Positions 1-7,704 of a stretch of DNA of 64,000 nt are shown here, one piece after another. The notes under the pieces were generated by a model that saw nothing but the letters and a program-made list of their open reading frames with translations, was not told the origin of the DNA and ran no database searches. The translations under genes and the position numbers were made by a program. Position 1 is the first letter of the stretch. Every line of letters starts with the position of its first letter. Source of the stretch: Pedobacter sp. N36a (GTDB lineage Bacteria > Bacteroidota > Bacteroidia > Sphingobacteriales > Sphingobacteriaceae); the NCBI RefSeq assembly GCF_014472395.1, contig NZ_JACSZW010000012.1, forward strand, positions 1 to 64,000. The letters run 5' to 3'.

Positions 1-73
1 TTTTGCCAGAGTATAATCCAGCTATAGCTTCCTTTTTAAAGGACTCAAAATCAAAGTCGTCTTGTGTTGCCAT
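1..73 (-). CDS. IS256-family transposase, N-terminal 24 residues only
   Basis: The start codon is the ATG at 73-71, and the reading begins MATQDDFDFESFKKEAIAGL and continues YSGK. This resembles the opening of Bacteroidota IS256 mutator-type transposases, which begin with an FDFExFKKxAI...L..GK motif. The protein would be a DDE transposase of about 400 residues, but only its first 24 codons are in view. The call rests on this short N-terminal pattern alone. Confidence 0.55.
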   Translation of the reverse strand, partial: MATQDDFDFESFKKEAIAGLYSGK

Positions 74-125
74 ATTTATGTCGATAGTTTAAAGTTACAC
101 TATTGACACAGTTTGTGAAACACCC
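1..125 (-). mobile_element. End of an IS256-family insertion sequence (partial, runs off the left edge)
   Basis: The first 73 bases encode, on the minus strand, the start of an IS256-type transposase. The stretch up to about 125 reads as the terminal non-coding part of the element and ends in a GGTGTTTCACAAAC-like tip typical of this family. The inner neighbour is the C-terminal part of an araC gene, which stops abruptly at this point, so the element appears to have inserted into that gene. The exact edge is uncertain by a few bases because the other end lies outside the window. Confidence 0.6.
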
Positions 126-244
126 TCGGGTAAAGTGTTGTTGGTATTTAAATCCCAATCATTCGATATACTATTGATTGATTTAGAATGGTCAAATATT
201 CTTTCCTTCGCTTCCTCAATTAGTTTTGTCTGGGTATAATCCAA
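126..244 (-). pseudogene. Remnant of an AraC-family regulator (C-terminal HTH fragment)
   Basis: The minus strand reads DYTQTKLIEEAKERIFD, then SKSINSIS, and after a one-base deletion within 159-163 continues LGFKYQQHFTR. This matches the C-terminal DNA-binding domain of the intact AraC at 7705-8601 (DYIQSRLIEEAK, SKSINDISFQLGFKYQQHFTR). The fragment stops after FTR where the IS256-type element begins. On its other side about 235 N-terminal codons are missing, and the sequence jumps straight to an araC-type upstream region with the operator at 281-316. The gene has therefore been hit by an internal deletion, a frameshift and an insertion, and cannot be functional. Confidence 0.8.
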
Positions 245-280
245 AGCGAGTCACTATGTGACACACATCCAATCCATAAT

Positions 281-316
281 CCGTAAAAGTGGTAAATAAA
301 ACAGTATTCTGTATAA
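281..316. promoter_or_regulatory. Candidate AraC-type operator, copy 1 (two direct half-sites)
   Basis: On the minus strand two 15-bp half-sites lie at 316-302 and 295-281, both fitting TTA-N7-TAC(T/G)G, with starts 21 bp apart. The same pair occurs at 5683-5718 and 8668-8703, each time upstream of an araC gene. Direct 15-17 bp half-sites with 21-bp phasing are the usual layout for AraC-family dimers. This copy survives beside a dead araC and lies 128 bp before the tautomerase gene, so it may still serve that operon. Confidence 0.6.
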
Positions 317-361
317 GACATGTGAAAATTATACTGCCGAAATTTACATAAAGAAACGATG

Positions 362-400
362 ATAGAATTTTTTTACAGGCCTACGGCACAGGAACTATAA
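362..400 (+). pseudogene. Tail end of a lost SDR oxidoreductase gene
   Basis: The reading IEFFYRPTAQEL followed by TAA closely matches the last residues of the intact SDR at 3745-4491, which ends NEVIFRPTAQEL. Only about 12 codons remain. It indicates that a second copy of the AraC/SDR module once stood here and was deleted between the operator and this point. Confidence 0.6.
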
Positions 401-443
401 AAATTCGGTTTTATTAGAATTGAAAAACTAAAGCATCTAAACT

Positions 444-671
444 ATGCCACATATAATTGTAAAAATCATAATCGGTAAATCCGAACAACAAAAAATCAGG
501 CTCGTTGAGGCAATTACTAAAGACGTTATGGATGTTTTTAACTACGGGGAAGAATCCGTTTCGGTAGCAATTGAGGAAATCAAACCTGAAGATTGGCCTG
601 AGAAGGTGTATCGTTCGGATATCATGGACAACCAGAAGAAATTGTACAAGAAACCAGGTTACAAGCTATAA
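444..671 (+). CDS. 4-oxalocrotonate tautomerase-family small protein
   Basis: The protein has 75 residues and begins Met-Pro. In this family the Met is removed and Pro becomes the N-terminal catalytic base for keto-enol tautomerisation. The length and the pattern MPHIIVKII...Q.IRLVEAIT match the PptA-like branch, and the C-terminal half (VSVAIEEIKPEDW) fits the tautomerase core. Its physiological substrate cannot be read from sequence. It is the first gene of a co-directional run of redox enzymes, with 32 bp to the next gene, and lies downstream of operator copy 1. Confidence 0.85.
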   Translation: MPHIIVKIIIGKSEQQKIRLVEAITKDVMDVFNYGEESVSVAIEEIKPEDWPEKVYRSDIMDNQKKLYKKPGYKL

Positions 672-703
672 TATAGTATTCAACAATTTAGAAGATTAGT
701 AAA

Positions 704-1108
704 GTGGAAAATAAAACAATAACAGACAGTATTCACCAAATTGCTGCAGCAGACGACTTTCATATTGCGCCTTTTAGGGAGGATGGCAAAACATTCGGTA
801 CGCCTACATCGATATGGAGTTTGCGGGTGGGCAATGATCTTTTTGTCCGTGGCTACAATGGTACTGATTCAAGATGGTATCAATCTGCCGTCAAACAGAA
901 AGGTGGAAAAATCGAATCAATTGGAAAAACATTTCAAGTGGATTTTGAACCGATAAGCGGAAAAATAAATGATGCCATAGATGAGGCTTATCGTGAAAAA
1001 TATAAAGTAAGTCCATATCTGCCACCAATGGTCAGCGAGCGCACCCGTGCAGCCACAGTTAAAGTGATTTTGAAGAATGAAGGTGCAAATATAGGACTAA
1101 ATTATTGA
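704..1108 (+). CDS. DUF2255 family protein
   Basis: The protein has 134 residues and starts at a GTG; no ATG lies in frame nearby upstream. The pattern ADDFHIAPFREDGKTFGTPT followed by IWSLRVGNDLFVRGYNG and SRWYQSA is characteristic of DUF2255, which probably adopts a split-barrel flavin or nucleotide-binding fold. No catalytic role is established. No signal peptide is visible, so it should be cytoplasmic. It sits between the tautomerase and the alcohol dehydrogenase with short gaps (32 and 37 bp), consistent with one operon. Confidence 0.8.
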   Translation: MENKTITDSIHQIAAADDFHIAPFREDGKTFGTPTSIWSLRVGNDLFVRGYNGTDSRWYQSAVKQKGGKIESIGKTFQVDFEPISGKINDAIDEAYREKYKVSPYLPPMVSERTRAATVKVILKNEGANIGLNY

Positions 1109-1145
1109 CAGAGATTTTTAAACGATAACCTTAAACAGTTTTGTT

Positions 1146-2330
1146 ATGGAAGAACAAAAAAAGCAACCATCCAGAAGAAAATTCATTCAGCAAACAGCGG
1201 TAGCGGGTGCAGGCATAATGCTTGCAGGTCCGCTTCAACTTTTTTCTCAAACCAATAAATCAACAAATATGAGCAATAACATAAAATCAAGAGGATATGC
1301 AGGAAAAGACGAACACGGTAAATTAGAATTGTGGAATTTTGAACGCAGACCGGTTGGTGATCATGACATTTTAATTGATGTCAAATATTCCAGTATTTGT
1401 CACTCAGATATTCATACCATTAAAGGGCATTGGGGAAAACAAAAATATCCACAGGTTCCGGGTCATGAAATTGCAGGTATAGTAACTGCCGTTGGTAAAA
1501 ATGTAACCAAATTTAAAGTAGGTGATAAAGCCGGCGTGGGTTGTATGGTAAATAGTTGTATGCAATGCGATAGTTGTAAAAGCGGCGAAGAACACCACTG
1601 CGAAACTACCGGAATGGTAGGAACCTACGGCACACCGGAAGAATCATCACCAACTGGTATTACACAAGGTGGCTATTCAAATAATATTGTAGTAACGGAA
1701 CATTTTGGTATCAAAATTCCAGACACTATTGACCTGCAACATGCAGCACCATTGCTTTGTGCAGGAATTACCACGTATTCGCCAATGATGAAAGTTAAAT
1801 TCAAAAAAGGTGACAAAATTGGCGTGATTGGCATTGGCGGTTTAGGTCATTTGGCAGTGAAATTGGCGGTGTCAAAAGGAGCGGAAGTATATGCGTTTAC
1901 CACTTCACCTTCAAAAATGACCGACATCAAAAGCTTTGGTGCAAAAGAGGTCATTGTGGTAAAATCAGCAGAAGATTTAAAACCTTACAAAGGCAAACTC
2001 GACTTTATGATTTCTACGGTTCCATATGCTTATGAAATGTCACCTTATATAGATTGTGTAAAAAAATACGGATACTTTACCCAAGTAGGCCAGCCGATCA
2101 ATGGAGAACTGACCATAAATAATTTCAATATGATTTTCAATCGGGTGAATTTCAACGGTTCGCTGATTGGTGGTATTCCAGAAACCCAGGAAGTGATGGA
2201 TTATTGCGCTGACAATAAAATATATCCGCAAATACAAATCATCAAAGCTTCAGAAATAAATGATGCCTGGGATAAAGTAGTGAATAAAGAAGCGAGATAT
2301 AGATATGTAATTGATGCCTCCACGTTTTAA
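1146..2330 (+). CDS. Zinc-dependent NAD(P) alcohol dehydrogenase with a Tat-type leader
   Basis: This 394-residue medium-chain dehydrogenase belongs to the cinnamyl-alcohol dehydrogenase/YahK type and would interconvert aldehydes and alcohols. Catalytic zinc ligands are Cys85 (SICHSD), His107 (PGHE) and Cys205. The structural zinc is held by Cys138, Cys141, Cys144 and Cys152, and the nucleotide-binding motif GIGGLGH is at 229-235. Unusually, it begins with a twin-arginine leader: SRRKFIQQ at 9-16, a hydrophobic stretch and a likely cleavage site near residues 29-36. A second in-frame Met at 42 (MSNNIKSRGYA) resembles the normal cytoplasmic start, so a dual or alternative start is possible. 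The neighbouring aldo/keto reductase suggests joint aldehyde detoxification. Confidence 0.9.
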   Translation: MEEQKKQPSRRKFIQQTAVAGAGIMLAGPLQLFSQTNKSTNMSNNIKSRGYAGKDEHGKLELWNFERRPVGDHDILIDVKYSSICHSDIHTIKGHWGKQKYPQVPGHEIAGIVTAVGKNVTKFKVGDKAGVGCMVNSCMQCDSCKSGEEHHCETTGMVGTYGTPEESSPTGITQGGYSNNIVVTEHFGIKIPDTIDLQHAAPLLCAGITTYSPMMKVKFKKGDKIGVIGIGGLGHLAVKLAVSKGAEVYAFTTSPSKMTDIKSFGAKEVIVVKSAEDLKPYKGKLDFMISTVPYAYEMSPYIDCVKKYGYFTQVGQPINGELTINNFNMIFNRVNFNGSLIGGIPETQEVMDYCADNKIYPQIQIIKASEINDAWDKVVNKEARYRYVIDASTF

Positions 2331-2361
2331 TTTTAAAATTTGATGTTAAAATCAGAACAAT

Positions 2362-3204
2362 ATGAAAAATATAACTTTAAATAACGGTTTAGAAATGCCC
2401 ATTCTGGGGTATGGTGTATATCAGATTTCGCCTGAAGAATGCGAGAAAAACGTTTCAGAAGCAATCAGTGTAGGCTATCGTTCTATTGATACTGCACAAG
2501 CTTATGGTAATGAAGAAGGAGTTGGCAACTCCATCATAAAAAGTGGCATTTCACGCAGTGAATTTTTTGTGACAACCAAAATTTGGTTTAGTAATGCAGG
2601 CTATGAAAAAGCAAAACAGTCCATTGAGCAGTCACTTCAAAAATTACAAAGCGACTATATCGATCTATTGCTCATCCACCAACCTTTTGGCGACTATTAC
2701 GGAACTTATCTGGCTATGGAAGAAGCTTATAAAGAAGGAAAAGTAAGTGCAATCGGGGTAAGTAATTTTTATCCTGACCGTTTCATCGATTTGGCAACAC
2801 ATGTATCTGTAAAACCAGCTGTTAACCAAGTGGAAACTCACGTTTTCAATCAGCAGATCAAGCCCCAGGAATTGATGAAAAATTACGGGACGAAAGTAAT
2901 GTCGTGGGGACCTTTTGCAGAAGGTAAAAATGATTTTTTCAGCAGCGACCTATTACAGGACATCGGCAAAAAATATGGTAAAAGCATTGCTCAGGTAGCC
3001 TTGCGTTTCCTTATCCAGCGGGACATCATCGTTATTCCGAAAACGGTAACCAAAGAAAGGATGATACAAAATATCGATGTCTTCGATTTTGAACTTTCCC
3101 AGCAAGATATGGATAGTATCTTCAAAATGGATAATGCCGAAAGCTTATTCTTTTCCCATTGCGACCCTGATTTTGTAAAAATGATTTTGAGTTATAAAAT
3201 CTAA
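2362..3204 (+). CDS. Aldo/keto reductase
   Basis: The protein has 280 residues and the full AKR catalytic tetrad: Asp43 (SIDTAQAYGNE), Tyr48, Lys73 (TTKIWF) and His106 (LLIHQP). The motifs GYRSIDTAQAYGNE and PKTVTKERMIQNID are typical of the AKR5-like 2,5-diketo-gluconate/methylglyoxal reductase group. It would reduce small aldehydes or ketones with NADPH in the cytoplasm. It follows the alcohol dehydrogenase by 31 bp and precedes the cupin gene by 12 bp, so co-transcription is likely. The substrate cannot be set from sequence. Confidence 0.9.
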   Translation: MKNITLNNGLEMPILGYGVYQISPEECEKNVSEAISVGYRSIDTAQAYGNEEGVGNSIIKSGISRSEFFVTTKIWFSNAGYEKAKQSIEQSLQKLQSDYIDLLLIHQPFGDYYGTYLAMEEAYKEGKVSAIGVSNFYPDRFIDLATHVSVKPAVNQVETHVFNQQIKPQELMKNYGTKVMSWGPFAEGKNDFFSSDLLQDIGKKYGKSIAQVALRFLIQRDIIVIPKTVTKERMIQNIDVFDFELSQQDMDSIFKMDNAESLFFSHCDPDFVKMILSYKI

Positions 3205-3216
3205 AAAAATGACCAG

Positions 3217-3717
3217 ATGATAGCTAAAGTGAAAATAGTAATGAGCGTTTTGGTGGCAAGTGTTTTTGGCTTATCCTCTTGTAACAATAAAAATGAGGAA
3301 AAAATAAATAATGATAAAAATGAACTAACCGGAATTTTCCCGAAAGGAAAAAAAGGTCCAAGCGAAACCTTTACCGGGAATGCTTACAATATTGGCTTGG
3401 TTGATGCTGACAGCATTTTAACAACAGTAGTTGGTAATGTATATTTCGAACCTGGCGCAAGAAGCAATTGGCACAGTCATCCCGCGGGTCAAATCCTGAT
3501 AATTACTGACGGAGTGGGTTATCACCAAATCGAAGGACAGCCTGTCGAAATCATCAAAAAAGGAAGTATTGTAAAATGCCCCCCAAATGTCCGCCATTGG
3601 CACGGAGCTAGTGCTGATGTAGGTTTACAGCAATTGTACATCGTTCCCAATACCGAAAAAGGCATTGTAAACTGGAACGAAGCGGTAACAGATGAAGTTT
3701 ATAAACGTGCAAAGTAG
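3217..3717 (+). CDS. Cupin-domain lipoprotein
   Basis: The protein has 166 residues. It has a lipoprotein signal ending LSSC with Cys22 as lipidation site, a short Asn/Lys-rich linker, and a single cupin barrel at about 68-150. The metal site is visible: His86 and His88 (NWHSHPAGQ), Gln92, and His127 (RHWHG). Related cupins in Bacteroidota carry mandelonitrile-lyase-like or carboxymuconolactone-decarboxylase-associated labels, but the reaction is not known. The lipobox places it at the periplasmic or outer-membrane face, unlike most neighbours. It lies in the redox operon, 12 bp after the aldo/keto reductase. Confidence 0.85.
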   Translation: MIAKVKIVMSVLVASVFGLSSCNNKNEEKINNDKNELTGIFPKGKKGPSETFTGNAYNIGLVDADSILTTVVGNVYFEPGARSNWHSHPAGQILIITDGVGYHQIEGQPVEIIKKGSIVKCPPNVRHWHGASADVGLQQLYIVPNTEKGIVNWNEAVTDEVYKRAK

Positions 3718-3744
3718 CTTTCAGAATAATTAAAACTAATAAAA

Positions 3745-4491
3745 ATCAAAAATAATATCAAAGATAAAATAGTAATCATTACCGGAGCAAGTAGTGGAAT
3801 GGGTGAAGCGGCAGCGAAACATCTGGCTACGCTTGGAGCAACTGTGGTACTTGGCGCCAGAAGAGCTGATAAAATTGAACAGCTGGCAAAAGATATTCAG
3901 GAAACTGGTGGAAAAGCTCTTGCGGTAACAGTGGATGTTACAAATTTGAAGCAGGTGAAAAACCTGGTTGATACCGCTGTTCAGCAATTTGGACGTGTGG
4001 ACGTGATATTGAATAACGCAGGCATAATGCCCTTATCACCAATGGACAGGATTAATGTTGATGAGTGGAACACAATGATAGATGTCAATATTAAAGGCGT
4101 ACTCAATGGCATTGCCGCTGTTCTCCCTTATATGAAAGCGCAAAAGTCTGGTCAGATCATCAACACTTCTTCAGTGGCTGGTCATAAAGTTTTTAACGGC
4201 TCTGCGGTTTACTCTGCAACAAAATATGCCGTTCGGGCATTGACCGAAGGTTTACGAATGGAAGTAAAGTCTCACAATATCCGTACTACGATTGTCTGTC
4301 CCGGCGCTGTCAAAACAGAGTTATTGGAACATATTTCCGAGGCAGACATTCAGCAGGCTAACAAAGACTATGTGGGAGAAGTAGGAATTAGTCCGGATAG
4401 TTTTGCCCGTGTCGTTGCTTTTGCAATCAGCCAGCCTGAGGATGTCGATATTAATGAAGTCATCTTCCGCCCGACAGCGCAGGAACTTTAA
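3745..4491 (+). CDS. Short-chain dehydrogenase/reductase with a missing canonical start codon
   Basis: This is a classical SDR of about 248 residues. It has the cofactor motif TGASSGMG, NNAG (ILNNAGIM), the catalytic Ser (NTSSVAG) and YSATK. The coding frame is open from 3730, but no ATG, GTG or TTG precedes the cofactor motif. Relatives would begin MKNNIKDK..., and at that place this copy has ATC (3745-3747); ATA at 3739 is the only other near-cognate codon. The first ATG (3799) falls inside the Gly motif and would remove the first beta strand. Either a rare start is used or the gene is silenced. The rest of the frame is intact, so any loss would be recent. Confidence 0.75.
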   Translation: MKNNIKDKIVIITGASSGMGEAAAKHLATLGATVVLGARRADKIEQLAKDIQETGGKALAVTVDVTNLKQVKNLVDTAVQQFGRVDVILNNAGIMPLSPMDRINVDEWNTMIDVNIKGVLNGIAAVLPYMKAQKSGQIINTSSVAGHKVFNGSAVYSATKYAVRALTEGLRMEVKSHNIRTTIVCPGAVKTELLEHISEADIQQANKDYVGEVGISPDSFARVVAFAISQPEDVDINEVIFRPTAQEL

Positions 4492-4657
4492 TCGACCTCT
4501 TAAACTCTTGCTTTGCGGTGAAATCTTGTCTTCCTTTCTTGTGTATGTCTATAATGATATTTTGTGGAGCGTATTTCATAGCTATTAAATTTTTGTGATA
4601 ACCCGATTTGGATTCAGGTAAGCCAAATTTGACCCGCAAAGATTGTCAAAAGCTGTC

Positions 4658-4688
4658 AAAAAAACGCCCAAGTTGGGTTCAACTTGGG
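4658..4688 (-). terminator. Rho-independent terminator of araC (4717-5613)
   Basis: A 9-bp perfect stem (CCCAAGTTG / CAACTTGGG) with a 4-base loop spans 4667-4688. On the minus strand it is followed by CG and seven T residues (4664-4658). It lies just past the 3' end of the minus-strand araC gene. Confidence 0.85.
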
Positions 4689-4716
4689 TGATATTTATTC
4701 CGGAATGTATAAAGAG

Positions 4717-5613
4717 TCAGTTCAAACTACGATATTCAATAGGTGTTACCCCTACGCGTTTTTTGAATGACCTCGTAAAATGCGCCGGGTATTTAAACCC
4801 CAATTCATAAGCGATTTCACTGATGTTAACAGAGGGGTTCAGGATTTTTTCTTTGGCAATATCCATAATTTTTAGCTGGATATAATCGTGTGCCGATTTA
4901 CCTGTTTCCTTTTTGATGATGTCGCCAAAGTAATTGGGCGAAAAATGTAGTTGGTCTGCAAAATAGCTTACCGCAGGTAAGCCGATGGTCTGCGGCTTAT
5001 CGGAATGAAAGTAATCGCTCATCAAACGTTCAAATTGTTCCAGCGCACCTTTGTTCAATTCGGTGCGGGTAATGAACTGGCGGTCATAAAAACGTACACA
5101 ATAATCAAGGAACAGCTCGATATTGGAAGCGATTAGCTTCCTGCTGTGCTTGTCCATTCCTCGTTCTAGTTCATCCTTGATTTTATCGAAGCAATCCAAA
5201 ACAACTCTGCGTTCCTTTTCTGAAATGTGCAGGGCTTCGGTAGATTGGTAGGAGAAAAAAGAGTAATCATCAATATGTCGTCCCAAAGAAGTGCCGTGTA
5301 TTAAATCGGCGTGGAATGCCAACACATAACCTTGTGGCATTTGTCCTGGTGCAAGCGTGGCGTTCATCACTTGTCCCGGTGCCAAGAACAACAACGTTCT
5401 GTCCTTATAGTCATAGGTGCTTCTGCCATACCTGATGTCACCGCAGTTGGTGTCTTTTAAGAACACCGTATAAAAGCTAAAGTTTATTTTGGAAGCATAC
5501 TCTTCGGGATAACTGTCTGTATAGTTAATTACACTTACCAAAGGGTGTAAATTCTCTTTCTGATACAAAGCATCGAAATAGCTTACAGTATCAATGTGAA
5601 AAATCTTTTCCAT
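4717..5613 (-). CDS. AraC-family transcriptional regulator
   Basis: The protein has 298 residues. The N-terminal sensory half (about 1-185) has no domain I can name, and the C-terminal double helix-turn-helix of the AraC/XylS type lies at about 195-298. Its second helix region is ISEIAYELGFKYPAHFTRSF and it ends GVTPIEYRSLN. It is a clear paralogue of the gene at 7705-8601. It is divergent from the flavoprotein gene at 5805, and the 191-bp gap holds operator copy 2, so it probably controls itself and that gene. Transcription ends at the hairpin at 4667-4688. Confidence 0.9.
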   Translation of the reverse strand: MEKIFHIDTVSYFDALYQKENLHPLVSVINYTDSYPEEYASKINFSFYTVFLKDTNCGDIRYGRSTYDYKDRTLLFLAPGQVMNATLAPGQMPQGYVLAFHADLIHGTSLGRHIDDYSFFSYQSTEALHISEKERRVVLDCFDKIKDELERGMDKHSRKLIASNIELFLDYCVRFYDRQFITRTELNKGALEQFERLMSDYFHSDKPQTIGLPAVSYFADQLHFSPNYFGDIIKKETGKSAHDYIQLKIMDIAKEKILNPSVNISEIAYELGFKYPAHFTRSFKKRVGVTPIEYRSLN

Positions 5614-5682
5614 AATGCACTTTTTAAATCTGATACAAATTTACCACATATCCTGCCTGCCGCAATAGCCTGTTATGAGATT

Positions 5683-5718
5683 CAGTAAAAATGGTAAGCA
5701 TTTCCGTAGTCTGGATAA
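5683..5718. promoter_or_regulatory. Candidate AraC-type operator, copy 2
   Basis: The minus-strand half-sites TTATCCAGACTACGG (5718-5704) and TTACCATTTTTACTG (5697-5683) start 21 bp apart. They lie 70-105 bp upstream of the araC start and 87 bp upstream of the divergent flavoprotein gene. The pattern is the same as in copies 1 and 3, while the flanking bases differ, which argues that the site itself is conserved. Confidence 0.65.
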
Positions 5719-5804
5719 GCTAACTCATTTTTAAAGAGGGGAACTTTGCATTGTTAAATTTCAACGAATAATAACAAGGTACTAAAAGTTTAAAAATCAA
5801 GGAT

Positions 5805-6368
5805 ATGATTATTTCAATAGTTTATGATAGTGGTTACGGTCACACAAAAAAAATAGCAGAAGCAGTAGCAAAAGGAGCAAAACAGATTGAGGGTGCAGAT
5901 GTAAATATCATCCATATCGGAGAAGAGGAATATCCCTGGGAAACCTTGGAAAAGAGTGATGCCATTATTTTTGGCTCACCTACTTATAATGGTTCTATCA
6001 GCGCCAAATTAAAGACATTCTTTGAAGCCTCTACGAGAGCTGCTTGGATGGATTTCAAGTGGCGTAATAAAATTACAGCCGGTTTTACCAATTCGGGAGC
6101 ATATAGTGGCGATAAATTAAATTCACTCATTACAATGGCATTGTTTGCGGCACAGCACGGTATGGTATGGGTTGGGCTTGATCTGCACCCTGCAAATCCT
6201 GACAATCCGCTACCTACAAAAGACCTGAATAACTTAGGTAGCTGGTTGGGCGCAATGGCACATTCGCTAAATGACAGCCCTGAAGTTACACCCGGAGAAA
6301 GCGACCTGAAAACCGCTGAATATCTTGGAAAAAGAGTAGCGGGAATTACTTCCCGTTTCATTAAATAA
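5805..6368 (+). CDS. Flavodoxin-like NAD(P)H oxidoreductase (WrbA-like)
   Basis: The protein has 187 residues and a flavodoxin fold. The FMN phosphate loop DSGYGHTKKIA is at 8-18, the flavin-facing segment FGSPTYNGSISAKLKTFFE at about 56-74, and TNSGAYSGDK in the second half. This resembles WrbA/NQO-type proteins that reduce quinones by two electrons. It has no signal peptide. It is the first gene after the divergent araC/operator region and precedes the broken aldo/keto reductase, so it is probably part of the same stress operon. Confidence 0.85.
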   Translation: MIISIVYDSGYGHTKKIAEAVAKGAKQIEGADVNIIHIGEEEYPWETLEKSDAIIFGSPTYNGSISAKLKTFFEASTRAAWMDFKWRNKITAGFTNSGAYSGDKLNSLITMALFAAQHGMVWVGLDLHPANPDNPLPTKDLNNLGSWLGAMAHSLNDSPEVTPGESDLKTAEYLGKRVAGITSRFIK

Positions 6369-6402
6369 CCATTCTTCACAGAACAATAAAACAAGATTTA
6401 AA

Positions 6403-7351
6403 ATGAAAGATTTACCATCAATAGCATTAGGTACCTGGTCTTGGGGAACAGGGGCCGCAGGCGGCGACCAGGTATTCGGTAATAAACCTTACCGCAGAAA
6501 ATTTAAATCTCGTATTTGTTGCCGCGGTGAAAGTAGGGCTTAACCTTTGGGACACGGCTGCCGTTTATGGGATGGGTTCGTCCGAAAGTATTGTAGGCGA
6601 ATTTGTAATACAATATCCCCGTGAGGAAATTGTATTGTCAACCAAATTTACCCCGCAAATTGCTAATCCCTCTTCCAATACTCCGGTTGAAGAGATGTTG
6701 AACGAAAGTTTTAAACGTCTTGGCACTGACTACGTGGATATTTACTGGATACATAATCCTACCGATGCGCCAAAATGGGTATCAGGACTTATCCCTTTAC
6801 TGAAAAGTGGGAAAGTAAAAAGCGTAGGTGTATCCAATCACAACCTGGAACAAATCAAACAGGCAAATGAGATACTTGTAAGAGACGGTTTCGGCATTTG
6901 AGCAATACAAAACCATTAAAGCCTTTTGTACCGTTCTTCTGAAGAAGCGGGCATACTGGATTACTGCAGAGAGAACAATATCACGTTTTTTGCCTATATG
7001 ATCTTGGAGCAGGGAGCGTTAAGCGGCAAATACAATACGCAGAACCCACTGCCCGCAGGAAGCGGACGAGGGGAAACCTACAATAAAATACTTCCGCAGA
7101 TTGAAGAATTGAACAACGCAATGGGTGAAATTGGTACCAATAAAAATGCTTCGGTAGCGCAGATTGCCATTGCCTGGGCTATTGAAAAAAACACATTGCC
7201 TATTATTGGCGTAACAAAAGTTTCACAAGTAGAATATGCCATCCGCGCTGCTGAAATCAAATTGAGCGGCGAAGAAATAGAAAAAATAGAAAGCCTTGCA
7301 GCAAAAGCGGGAGTTGATACCCGTGGCTCTTGGGAGCAATCAATGATATAA
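6403..7351 (+). pseudogene. Aldo/keto reductase pseudogene (frameshift plus two stops)
   Basis: The reading opens at ATG 6403 with MKDLPSIALGTWSWGTGAAG and GDQVFGN. An extra base in the A-run at about 6481-6486 then shifts the frame, after which the protein resumes as NLTAENLNLVF and KVGLNLWDTAAVYGMG. The catalytic Asp and Tyr of the AKR tetrad are in that segment. In-frame stops follow at TGA 6899-6901 and TAA 6917-6919. The same frame then runs on from LLYRSSEEAGILDYC to the end at 7351. The gene belongs to the Tas/YghZ-like AKR group and needs three lesions repaired, so it is inactive. Confidence 0.9.
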
Positions 7352-7379
7352 TGAATTATTAACTTTAAAATTTATAAAA

Positions 7380-7640
7380 ATGAAAAAAGTGATTTTAAAT
7401 ATTAAGTGTGACTTTGATAAAGTCCCTAATATTGAGGAATTAATGCCTAAAGAATTTGCAAAAGGCGAAGAGCTAAAGCAACAGGGAATATTGGAGCATT
7501 TGTTCGTGAATGAGGGAAGAACAGGAGCCGTTCTTGTTTTTAAAAATGTTGATGTTGAAGAAGCAAAAAAACTAGCAACTACATTTCCCCTTTTTGACTA
7601 TTTCAATATAGAATACATTAGTGTTGAAAAGCTTTACTAA
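7380..7640 (+). CDS. Muconolactone isomerase-like small protein
   Basis: The protein has 86 residues. The C-terminal pattern FPLFDYFNIEYISVEKL, together with the mid-region KGEELKQQGILEHLFV, resembles muconolactone delta-isomerase and related dimeric alpha/beta-barrel proteins, where LPLFxYxxIxVxxL closes the domain. Real isomerase activity is not implied, because many members are of unknown role. It follows the aldo/keto reductase pseudogene by 28 bp and ends before a bidirectional terminator, making it the last gene of the group. Confidence 0.55.
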   Translation: MKKVILNIKCDFDKVPNIEELMPKEFAKGEELKQQGILEHLFVNEGRTGAVLVFKNVDVEEAKKLATTFPLFDYFNIEYISVEKLY

Positions 7641-7656
7641 TATCGAAGCCCTAAAT

Positions 7657-7690
7657 AAAAAAGCTGGCATAACCTGTAGCCAGCTTTTTT
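7657..7690. terminator. Bidirectional intrinsic terminator
   Basis: A 12-bp perfect inverted repeat (AAAAAAGCTGGC / GCCAGCTTTTTT) flanks a 10-base loop. The A-run and T-run give a terminator in both directions. It separates the plus-strand isomerase-like gene from the convergent araC gene at 7705. Confidence 0.85.
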
Positions 7691-7704
7691 AATGTGGTTC
7701 CTGT

